64,000 bases of DNA from G963692885 sp964658655 (GTDB lineage Bacteria > Acidobacteriota > Terriglobia > Terriglobales > Acidobacteriaceae): NCBI GenBank assembly GCA_964658655.1, contig CAZZZL010000001.1, positions 1 to 64,000 on the forward strand. The letters run 5' to 3'. Shown in pieces: positions 52,515 to 60,905 of the stretch. The position numbers and the translations under genes are program-made. The stretch's first letter is position 1; every line of letters begins with the position of its first letter. Below the pieces are notes generated by a model. It worked only from the letters and a program-made list of their open reading frames with translations, was not told where the DNA came from and did no database searches.

Positions 52515-55500
52515 CTAAAAAGTAATACGGCCCGTTATCTGTAAGTTACGTGGCGGGGCGATCGTCCCCGTCGCGATTCCGAAGTTTGAGTCGATAGGAT
52601 TCAAGTCTCCAGGCGAGGCAAACTGGTGACGGTTGAAGACGTTCAGAAATTCACCTTTGAGCACAAAGGACAAACCGTCACGAATGGTCGTAGTTTTCAG
52701 GACGCTTATGTCCTCGTTAAAGTAGGGCTGGGTCCTGACTTCCCCTGTCACACGCGGTATGTCGCCAAAGCTATAAGGAACGGGCGCAGTAACAGGAGAG
52801 TTTGCAGCTGCGAGATTCGGATCAATGAATGCCTTTGTATTGAAAAAGTTGTTTTCCGAGGAGACCAGGGGGTTAATGCGGCCCTGCTGGTAGTTCGAGC
52901 TTTTTAACGATTGCGAGATTGCACGACTATAGTAGATCGAATTCTGGAAGCCCGGAATACTCGTTGCGCAGCAGAATGAGAATGGTTGCCCAGACTCATA
53001 GCGCTGCACAGAACCAACTTCCCAACCACCCGCCACCGCGCTCATCACACCACGATTCAGAAATCGCTGATCGTGCCCGAAGGGCAGGTGATAGAGCGGA
53101 GCAATTACAAACGTGTGCGGAATATCCTGTGCACTGATTGCTTTTTCCTGGTGCAGATTAAATGGATTCTGGACTTGTGAAACTCCTATCCCGTTGTTAG
53201 GAAGAGCGCTATCAGCGTCTGTGTAGTCTTTCGCCCACGTGTAGGAAGCCTGAAGCGTTAGTCCATTGCGATAGCGTCGAGTCAGAGATACCAGCAAAGC
53301 GTTGTATGTGGACATGCCAACATTCTGCAGGCAGCAACCACTGTCAATGTAGTCATACTGAGGGAATGGTCGCAGAGCGCGTTGGACCTGTACACCCGTC
53401 CCCCACAATGAGGTGAAGCCGGGAAAAGGTGCCGTCACACCCGCATTATTGTTGGCCAGGGACTGGTTTAACTGGTTCCCAAGCTTGAAGTCCGAGATGG
53501 GGATGTTATTGATATTCTGCACGTTTGAGCGTAGGTTCTGTGCCTTATTGCCGAGATAGCCGATGCTCAGTATAAGATCATTGGCAAGCTCTTGTTGCAT
53601 CTGCAAACTCCACTCATACACCTGCGCCGGCTTGCCATCAGTCGGTTGAATATACGAGCCTGTAACAGGCTGTCCGTTAAAGACGCCAGGGTCAAGATTA
53701 GGCGGCTGCGAATATGCAGGATAGCCGCTATCTAGATTAAACGCAGCCGAGAATCCGTCCTGACTCGTAAATGTAGGCGCAGTCTTATACCCCGTATCCA
53801 TACTTCCACCGAAATCGGAGAATTGGAGTGGTCCGTAAAAGACTGCAGCACCTCCACGAAATACGGTTTTGCCGTTGCTGCCGGTAGGTGTGTAAGCAAA
53901 TCCAACGCGAGGGGCGATATCCTTGTAGTAAGTATTTGCCCATCGCTGCTGACCACCCAGCTTAGTCCCGAAAACCAGGGCGCCGCGAATGTTGTATTCG
54001 GGATCGATAACTGTCGGACTGAAGTTCGACGTGGCATTGTGTGCTTCGGAGCGCGGAACGTCCACGTCCCATCGCACACCCAGGTTAAGCGTCAAATTGT
54101 TATTTACTTTCAGATCGTCTTGCGCGAACAGCGCATAGTAGACGGAAGTCCAACGCGGCTTCTCCGAGTAGAGACCTGAACTGAAATTGCCGCCACTTGT
54201 TTGCCCAAGCAGAAAACTTGCGAAGCTGTTCCCGTCATTCTCGTTGTTGCCAGGATCCGAGGAAGTCTGTACGCGTGCGAAGTTTACTGCCGGGCTGGGG
54301 TTATTGATTGGGGAATACTGCTGTAGTCGATAATCCAGGCCAAACTTGAAACTGTTCCGACCTTTCTCGACATTGACACTGTCGTTCACACGCCATCCGT
54401 TATCGATATTATCGTCATTCTGGCCGGGATTGCCCAAATTCACCAGGTCATCCCGTCCATCAAAAGTGACCTGAGGGAAGTTGAGTGAAGCGGGGGAATT
54501 CTTCAGTCCGACCTTCTGTGCGTAGTCGATATTCTGGAAGATCGGAATTGCGAAATTGGCGCTGTTCGTTCGGTTGAAGCCGAAGTTGAGGTGGTTCAAC
54601 ACGGTCGGCTTGACGGCATAGTCCCAGCCCGCTCTGCCCAGGTGAGTTTCAAAGTCCTGCTTCCACGTGTTCGGGTCTTCGGGATACGGTAAGAGTGGAT
54701 TTCCACCGGATGTCCGGTTATTGTCACGGGTACTATACGAAATGAAAATTTTGCTCTTTTCGGAAAGGCTCGAATCGACTCGAACGGTATAAGTCGTATT
54801 TACCAAAGGAATGGTACTGGGGAAGAAAAAATTGTTAAACAACGATGTGGTTGAAGGGGCAGGGATGTAGTTCAACAGTGCATTGGCCACGGTACTATAG
54901 CGAGCTGCTGGCACCCTGTTGCGATCAAATGGCAATCGGCATTGTGTCCCATTCACGTTGCGCTGTGTCGATGGATCAAAGATCTGGCCGGCAAGAATAG
55001 GCGCGCCCGTGCAAGGGTTAGTAATGACCTGACCACTACCAGATGTCAGTGGTGCGCCGAGGCGATCACTGAAGTCTCCGCCACGTTCCGCCACGGTTGG
55101 CACCGTGCTTGTTTGCGTTGCACCTAGATTCTGCTTGAATTGTTCCCATGCAAAGAAAAAGAACAGCCTGTCGTGGCCGCTATAAATATGTGGAACACCA
55201 AGAGGTCCGCCCAGGCTACCCCCATAATCATTCTGCCTGTCACTGGGAGTTCTGAACTGGGCATTACATGCCGGAATATTGTTACTGCCTACACAGGTAA
55301 GAGCACGATTGCCATTGTTGAACCAGGTGTTCGCATCCATCGCTTCATTACGAAAGATATCGAATGCGGTGCCGTGATAGCTGTTCGCGCCGGACTTGGT
55401 GACGAAATTCTCTATCCCGCCAGTCGTCCTCCCATACTCTGCTTCCGGAATCGCAGTCGTGATTTTGAATTCCTGGAGCGCCTCAACCGATGGCGCCTCT

Positions 55501-56150
55501 TCATCGAATGATGAACCATTTTCGCTACGGGTCTGGCTGGCGCCGTCAAGCAGGACTTCGTTGCCATACTCCTGGCCGCCGGAAATCTTCGAGAGAAAAA
55601 TACCATTGTTGCTGTTCGCTGTTCCCGGACCTGTAGTACCAGGAAGGAGAAATTCAAAGGCTTCTGGTGACCGGAGAGCGCCGACGCCGCCAAGGGCAAG
55701 CGGCAATTCGACGATCTGCTTAGCATCCACAGTACCACCGACGTCTGATGATTCTGTCTCAACAGTAGGTGCGGAAGCGTCCACATTCACGGTGGTGGCG
55801 CCGCCCCCTGGAGATAGCGTCAGATTCAACGCGGACGTCGTACCAATGGTCACCTGGACACCATGCTGCACCTGGGCGCCAAAGCCCTGTGCTGAGGCGC
55901 TGACGTCGTAAGTCCCAAGTGGTAGCTCTGGAAAACGGTAAGACCCTGCGGACGTTGACGTGGTGTCGAGCGAAATGCCAGTGCTTGTATTCTTTACTGA
56001 AATCTGGGCACCCGCGATTACGGCGCCGGTCGGGTCTGTCACGTTTCCAGCGAGAGAACCGCGCACACTCTGCGCGTGCGCTCTCGAGTCCACCGTAAGA
56101 AGCGCCACTACTAGTAGAACGACAAGTGATATAAACCTGGTACTTTTCAC
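52515..56150 (-). CDS. Oar-like TonB-dependent outer membrane receptor
   Basis: I prefer the GTG start at 56150, which has a GGAGG site four bases upstream and opens a standard signal peptide (VKSTRFISLVVLLVVALL ... HAQ). The carboxypeptidase-regulatory domain follows (LAGNVTDPTGAVIAGAQISV ... LPLGTYDVSASAQG), then the plug (GNEVLLDGASQTRSENGSSF, TTGGIENFVTKSGANSYHGTA) and a barrel ending GRITF. About 1,211 residues is normal. The TPR gene downstream and a GH43 gene upstream on the same strand point to import of a pentose-rich oligosaccharide, as inference. Confidence 0.9.
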   Translation of the reverse strand: MKSTRFISLVVLLVVALLTVDSRAHAQSVRGSLAGNVTDPTGAVIAGAQISVKNTSTGISLDTTSTSAGSYRFPELPLGTYDVSASAQGFGAQVQHGVQVTIGTTSALNLTLSPGGGATTVNVDASAPTVETESSDVGGTVDAKQIVELPLALGGVGALRSPEAFEFLLPGTTGPGTANSNNGIFLSKISGGQEYGNEVLLDGASQTRSENGSSFDEEAPSVEALQEFKITTAIPEAEYGRTTGGIENFVTKSGANSYHGTAFDIFRNEAMDANTWFNNGNRALTCVGSNNIPACNAQFRTPSDRQNDYGGSLGGPLGVPHIYSGHDRLFFFFAWEQFKQNLGATQTSTVPTVAERGGDFSDRLGAPLTSGSGQVITNPCTGAPILAGQIFDPSTQRNVNGTQCRLPFDRNRVPAARYSTVANALLNYIPAPSTTSLFNNFFFPSTIPLVNTTYTVRVDSSLSEKSKIFISYSTRDNNRTSGGNPLLPYPEDPNTWKQDFETHLGRAGWDYAVKPTVLNHLNFGFNRTNSANFAIPIFQNIDYAQKVGLKNSPASLNFPQVTFDGRDDLVNLGNPGQNDDNIDNGWRVNDSVNVEKGRNSFKFGLDYRLQQYSPINNPSPAVNFARVQTSSDPGNNENDGNSFASFLLGQTSGGNFSSGLYSEKPRWTSVYYALFAQDDLKVNNNLTLNLGVRWDVDVPRSEAHNATSNFSPTVIDPEYNIRGALVFGTKLGGQQRWANTYYKDIAPRVGFAYTPTGSNGKTVFRGGAAVFYGPLQFSDFGGSMDTGYKTAPTFTSQDGFSAAFNLDSGYPAYSQPPNLDPGVFNGQPVTGSYIQPTDGKPAQVYEWSLQMQQELANDLILSIGYLGNKAQNLRSNVQNINNIPISDFKLGNQLNQSLANNNAGVTAPFPGFTSLWGTGVQVQRALRPFPQYDYIDSGCCLQNVGMSTYNALLVSLTRRYRNGLTLQASYTWAKDYTDADSALPNNGIGVSQVQNPFNLHQEKAISAQDIPHTFVIAPLYHLPFGHDQRFLNRGVMSAVAGGWEVGSVQRYESGQPFSFCCATSIPGFQNSIYYSRAISQSLKSSNYQQGRINPLVSSENNFFNTKAFIDPNLAAANSPVTAPVPYSFGDIPRVTGEVRTQPYFNEDISVLKTTTIRDGLSFVLKGEFLNVFNRHQFASPGDLNPIDSNFGIATGTIAPPRNLQITGRITF

Positions 56151-56383
56151 ACTGCCTCCGAAAGCTGAGCCGACTGCACAATCTGTTTGGGCTTGTAGCC
56201 TGAACATGGTTGGAGTCTGACGTCAGGTCTGGATGGCCGCGAGTTGTAACTGTTTACATGGCTAACTGGGAAATGTCCATCAACACTTTATCGAAGTGAC
56301 GGCACGGTGGGAAATAAACTGTTGACTATAGAGCGAAACTCCAACGGATAGGTTGCCACGGCTCTCAGGAAATCGCCCTCTAC

Positions 56384-57472
56384 CTACTTGGTTCCCGAGG
56401 GCTTTGCCAATGGCTGCGCTGTGGGCAATGGCCTACCGAAATCTGGTGTGCCATCAGAACGCCAGGTGAATTTCTGAGCCCGCGGGGAACGCTTGTCTCC
56501 ACAGCCGAGGCCGGGGCCCGCGTTCGCATGATACACAATCCAGTCCTCTTTCCCGTCTGGCGACTTGAAGAAAGTATTATGTCCTGGCGCGAAAACGCCA
56601 GCCTCCGGCGACTCATAGAAGACGGGTACGCTTGATTTTTTCCACGACTTCGGATCGAGCAGGTCGCTGCTGGAAGAGGCCGACAACATACCGAGTTCAT
56701 AGTAGTTTGTCCAACATCCACTCGCAGAATAGACAAGAAAAAGCTTGTCCCCATGCTGCAGCATTTCCGGGCCTTCGTTTACATCCACATGTGGAGTTTG
56801 GATCGTGCCCCGGTCGCCATTGTCTAGGTCACCGACTTTCTCCCACGGATATTCGGGAGTGGACAGCATGACGCGCGGCCCGTCAATCGTCCACGGATTT
56901 CTCAGTAGAGCTATATATATCCGCTGAGCTACATTCTCTTCATCTTGCCAGCCGGACCAGACCAGATAGTCCTTCCCGGCGACTTCAAAGACTGATGGGT
57001 CAATCGCCCATCTGTCCGTTTCATCAGCAAGCTTGCCCTTAAACTTCCATTCGCCCTGCATCGGATCAGCGTTTTTGTTTTCCAACACATATAGGCGATG
57101 GGACTGGTTCATGCCTGCGTCCGCAGCAAAGTAGATGTACCATCTCCCTTGCAGGAAGTGCAGTTCCGGAGCCCAGATTTCTTTTGCATAGGCGCCGGTT
57201 GCGGGAGGTGTCCAGACCACCTTCCTCTCTGCATGCTTAAGGTCTGTAATGTCCTCGGTTTTCCATATGGTTAAATTTATTCCCGTCGTCTGCATGTAGT
57301 AGTAAAACTTCCCCTTCTGCTCCACCGCAGGGTCTGCGCCTGCAGAAAGAAGTGGATTCGTGAACGTGACGTTATCGGGCGATAGGCCAGTCGCTTGCCC
57401 TTGCGCGGGAAACGCAGCAATGGCTTTACTTTGTGCTAGTAACGCCAGACCGAGAATGACGGAAATGCGCAT
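56384..57472 (-). CDS. Glycoside hydrolase family 43, arabinan/xylan-acting
   Basis: I start at ATG 57472 after a GGAG site, giving a signal peptide (about 1-22, ILGLALLAQSKAIAA). The five-bladed GH43 propeller shows the three acids: Asp in AGADPAVEQKGKFYY (base), Asp in WAIDPSVFEV and Glu in DVNEGPEML (acid). EIWAPELHFLQGRWYIYFAA is a strong family signature. The enzyme of 362 residues would be exported and remove arabinose or xylose from plant polysaccharides. It lies 233 bases upstream of a TonB receptor gene, in the same direction. Confidence 0.9.
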   Translation of the reverse strand: MRISVILGLALLAQSKAIAAFPAQGQATGLSPDNVTFTNPLLSAGADPAVEQKGKFYYYMQTTGINLTIWKTEDITDLKHAERKVVWTPPATGAYAKEIWAPELHFLQGRWYIYFAADAGMNQSHRLYVLENKNADPMQGEWKFKGKLADETDRWAIDPSVFEVAGKDYLVWSGWQDEENVAQRIYIALLRNPWTIDGPRVMLSTPEYPWEKVGDLDNGDRGTIQTPHVDVNEGPEMLQHGDKLFLVYSASGCWTNYYELGMLSASSSSDLLDPKSWKKSSVPVFYESPEAGVFAPGHNTFFKSPDGKEDWIVYHANAGPGLGCGDKRSPRAQKFTWRSDGTPDFGRPLPTAQPLAKPSGTK

Positions 57473-57715
57473 AAAGACTCCGAAATAAAACAAGACCTTT
57501 ATAAACCGTGATCCCCAGATTCTCACTTGCACCGCAGAGTGGCTGGTACAGACTCCAGGTTTTTAGTGTTTGCGAACTTTCATGGGATCAATTTCGGCAT
57601 TTTGGGAAATCATACGGAAACGTTTGTTGCCTTTCCCTCTCGACCTCATCTTGTATTGGCTTCTGTGGAGAACGGCGGGACCGGACCATCTTTGATAGAT
57701 AATAGTTAAATCGAT
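57473..57715. promoter_or_regulatory. Divergent promoter region, GH43 and KaiC-like genes
   Basis: This 243-bp space between two divergent genes must hold both promoters. I cannot assign boxes with confidence. Confidence 0.4.
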
Positions 57716-59227
57716 ATGACCGAACATGAACAGCCGCAGCGCACAGCAACAGGCCTTTCAGGCCTGGACGACATCCTCCATGGCGGACTGCCAAGCGGTC
57801 AAATGTATTTACTTGAGGGCGATCCCGGAACCGGAAAAACGACGGCTGCGCTTCAATTTATTCTCGAAGGCGGCCGACGGGGTGAGCGAACTCTCTATGT
57901 AACTCTTTCAGAATCGAAAGCCGAGTTGGAAGCGGCGGCCGCATCCCATGGTTGGTCTCTCGACAGTGTTGAAATTGTAGAGTTTGTGCCGGAAGAAGCT
58001 ACGCTCAGCGCCGAGGATTCCTACACTGTTTTCCATCCGAACGAGGTGGAACTGGCTAGCACCATTAAGAAATTGATCGAAGAGATTGAACGCGTAAAAG
58101 CACAGCGCGTTGTCCTCGATTCCCTTTCCGAACTGCGACTGCTTGCAGCAGAGCCTGTAAAGTATCGCCGGCAGCTCCTGGCATTGAAAAGGTATTTTGC
58201 CGGTCGGGGTATGACAACGCTGCTGCTTGACGATCGCAGCAGCGAAGGTAGTGATGTTCAACTTCAGTCCATTGCGCATGGTGTCATCCGACTCCAGAAG
58301 AATCCGCGTTCGTATGGAATTACTAGGAGGCAAGTGGAGGTACTCAAGGTTCGCGGCTCCTCGTTCAGGGAGGGTATGCATGACTATTGCATCAGCGCTA
58401 ATGGCCTCGAGGTCTTCCCTCGCCTGGTTGCCGCCGAGCATCCTTCCAACTTCAATGAAGACGTTTTGCCGGCTGGCGTGCCCGCCCTTGACCTGATGTT
58501 CGGAGGTGGGCTCGATCGCGGCTCCAGCACCCTTGTCACTGGGCCGACAGGCGTGGGAAAATCCTCAGTCGTGATGCAGTACCTCGTGGCAGCCGCGAGC
58601 CGCGGTGAGAGGGTGGTCCTTTATACATTTGACGAATCGCTACGGAGTGCCTGTGTCCGCGGCAACACCCTTGGCCTTGGCGTGAGCAACCAGATCGATA
58701 TGGGTCATCTGTCAATCAAGCAGATTGATCCAGCCGAACTCAGCCCGGGTGAATTTGTCTCGCAGATCTGTCATGCCGTAGATCAAGAGCACGCTCGCGT
58801 CATTGCCATCGATTCGCTGAATGGCTTCCTCCACGCAATGACAGGCGAGTCTGACCTGGCGCTACAACTTCACGAGTTACTGAGTTACCTGGGTGCTCGC
58901 GGAGTAGCTACTTTTCTTGTCATGACACAGCACGGCTTCCTTGGAGAGACTAGAACGCAGGCGGATGTCAGCTATCTGGCCGACAACGTCTTACTTATGC
59001 GCTACTTCGAGAGTCGAGGCATTGTCCGACGCGCCTTCTCGGTCATAAAGAAACGTAGCGGCGCGCATGAAACTTCAATCCGCGAGCTTTCTCTAAGCGC
59101 CGAAGGGATTACTGTCGGTGAGCCCCTTGTTGAATTTCGCGGCATCATGTCCGGAAGCGCCGAAATTGACCTTGGCACTGGCGATGAGAGCGCCGTCCTG
59201 GAAGCGACCCAGGGGATACATAAGTAG
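57716..59227 (+). CDS. KaiC-like double-domain ATPase
   Basis: The product has 503 residues and two RecA-like domains. Domain 1 has Walker A GDPGTGKTTAALQF (Lys41), TLYVTLSESKAELE and Walker B-like QRVVLDSLSELR. Domain 2 has Walker A GPTGVGKSSVVMQYL, VVLYTFDESLRSAC and RVIAIDSLNGFLH. Cyanobacterial KaiC keeps paired catalytic glutamates after the beta strand; here the pairs read Ser-Glu and Asp-Glu. No kaiA or kaiB is present. KaiC homologues outside cyanobacteria act as signal modules with histidine kinases, and one such gene starts one base after this stop. The C-terminal KaiC tail with phosphosites is not evident. Confidence 0.9.
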   Translation: MTEHEQPQRTATGLSGLDDILHGGLPSGQMYLLEGDPGTGKTTAALQFILEGGRRGERTLYVTLSESKAELEAAAASHGWSLDSVEIVEFVPEEATLSAEDSYTVFHPNEVELASTIKKLIEEIERVKAQRVVLDSLSELRLLAAEPVKYRRQLLALKRYFAGRGMTTLLLDDRSSEGSDVQLQSIAHGVIRLQKNPRSYGITRRQVEVLKVRGSSFREGMHDYCISANGLEVFPRLVAAEHPSNFNEDVLPAGVPALDLMFGGGLDRGSSTLVTGPTGVGKSSVVMQYLVAAASRGERVVLYTFDESLRSACVRGNTLGLGVSNQIDMGHLSIKQIDPAELSPGEFVSQICHAVDQEHARVIAIDSLNGFLHAMTGESDLALQLHELLSYLGARGVATFLVMTQHGFLGETRTQADVSYLADNVLLMRYFESRGIVRRAFSVIKKRSGAHETSIRELSLSAEGITVGEPLVEFRGIMSGSAEIDLGTGDESAVLEATQGIHK

Positions 59228-59228
59228 C

Positions 59229-60797
59229 GTGCCGGGCGAAGCGGACAATCTCGAAGTCCTAGTGATCGCTCCCGTAGGTCGGGACTCAACCCTTATCAGT
59301 GATGCCCTCAAAACCGTTTCTATTCGCGCCATTGCAAAGAGGACCGTCGAGCAATCCATAAGTCTCCTAAACCAGAGAGACTTAGGCGCCGTTCTAATCA
59401 CAGAAGAAGTTCTTGGCGCGGATCAGATTCTAATGTTGGCAAAAGAACTCGCCATGCAGGAAGCGTGGTCAGATCTTCCAGTTCTCATCCTTACCATAGG
59501 CGGATCCAGTACCGCACTTTCCCGTAAGCGCGAGCAAGACCGTCTTCCCCTTGGCACCGTCACTCTCTTGGAACGACCCATCCGTATGGCTACACTTGTT
59601 AGCAGCGTCCAGTCAGCGCTGCGATCCAGGGCTCGCCAATATCAGGTCAGACAGATGCTCATCGAGCGCGATCGCGCGGAAGCGGCACAACGTGAGAGCG
59701 AGAGCCGATTGCTGCTTGCGATCGAGACCGCTCGCCTTGGCACCTGGGAGCGCAACATCACGAAAGGATCGCTCGAAGCTTCCCCAACCTGCCGCCGGAT
59801 CTTTGACTGGCCGCAGGGTAAATTGCTTACGAGTCAGGACCTGATGGACCGCGTTCATCCGGAAGATCGTGACCTCTTATCCGGCAAGGTCGCAGAAGCT
59901 ATCGAAAGTCAAATTCCTTACACTGCAGAATATCGGGTGGTCTGGAGCGATGGCACCATCCGATGGGTATCATCGAGCGGGCGTCTCCTTGCTGGAAACA
60001 CCGATAAGTCTCCGATATCCGCTGCGTCGTCGGAAGTAAGACTGGCCGGAGTAACCCTCGACATCACGGAACGGGTGCTTTCGGAAATTGCATTGAGAAA
60101 TGCCGACAAGCTGGCCCTCGTGGGACGGCTTTCAAGTTCGATCGCTCATGAAATCAATAACCCGCTTGAAGCTGTCACCAATCTTTTATTCCTACTGCAA
60201 GCTGCTGACCTGAATCCTACCGCAAAGCAATATGTCTCGACCGCGCAAAGGGAGCTCGCACGGGTCTCCGAAATAGCTGCCCAGACACTTACATTTAATC
60301 GCCAGCGGGATTCCCATAGCGAAGCTAAACTAACAGACATTCTGGATTCCGTCTTGGCACTCTACCAGGGTCGGCTTGCGACTTCTAATATTCAGGTACT
60401 AAGGAAATACAGCTTTAGACGACCTATCCTTTGTTATCCCGGAGAGTTGCGCCAGGTATTTACAAATCTAGTGGCAAATGCATTTGATGCAACGCGCAAG
60501 GGTGGCAGGATCGTCGTTCGGGAGAGATCATCCAGGCATCCGGTATCCAATACTCCGGGCATACGCATCACCATTGCGGATACCGGCTCAGGTATGAGCG
60601 AGAGCGTAAGAGCCCGCATCTTCGAAGCCTTTTACTCTACAAAGGGAAACAATGGAACCGGTCTTGGTCTTTGGATCAGTAAAGGAATCGTTGAGAAACA
60701 CTTCGGATCCCTGCGCTTTAAATCCTCTACAACACCTGGGTATTCGGGTACAGTCTTCTCGATCTTCCTTCCGATTCTTGCCAACCCCAAGTCATGA
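59229..60797 (+). CDS. Histidine kinase with receiver-like and PAS domains, coupled to KaiC
   Basis: I start at GTG 59229, one base after the KaiC stop; an upstream ATG inside kaiC adds 37 featureless residues. The product has 522 residues: a receiver-like domain without the normal acidic pocket (about 8-130, LEVLVIAPVGRDSTLISDAL), a coiled-coil linker (about 135-160), a PAS domain (about 160-290, LGTWERNITKGSLEASPTCR), HisKA with the phosphoacceptor in SIAHEINNPLEAVTNLL, and the ATPase with NLVANAFDATRKGG, IADTGSGMSES and GTGLGLWISKGI. No membrane helix is present. It probably reads the state of the KaiC protein. Confidence 0.9.
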   Translation: MPGEADNLEVLVIAPVGRDSTLISDALKTVSIRAIAKRTVEQSISLLNQRDLGAVLITEEVLGADQILMLAKELAMQEAWSDLPVLILTIGGSSTALSRKREQDRLPLGTVTLLERPIRMATLVSSVQSALRSRARQYQVRQMLIERDRAEAAQRESESRLLLAIETARLGTWERNITKGSLEASPTCRRIFDWPQGKLLTSQDLMDRVHPEDRDLLSGKVAEAIESQIPYTAEYRVVWSDGTIRWVSSSGRLLAGNTDKSPISAASSEVRLAGVTLDITERVLSEIALRNADKLALVGRLSSSIAHEINNPLEAVTNLLFLLQAADLNPTAKQYVSTAQRELARVSEIAAQTLTFNRQRDSHSEAKLTDILDSVLALYQGRLATSNIQVLRKYSFRRPILCYPGELRQVFTNLVANAFDATRKGGRIVVRERSSRHPVSNTPGIRITIADTGSGMSESVRARIFEAFYSTKGNNGTGLGLWISKGIVEKHFGSLRFKSSTTPGYSGTVFSIFLPILANPKS

Positions 60798-60905
60798 AGC
60801 TCGGCATCATCTGTTCGAGGATTTTATTCTCCCGAGCATCAATGAAAGTCTGCACCGGGCGAGAATGCGGCTCAAGTCGAAAGTCGCAATAGAATATCGA
60901 ACACC

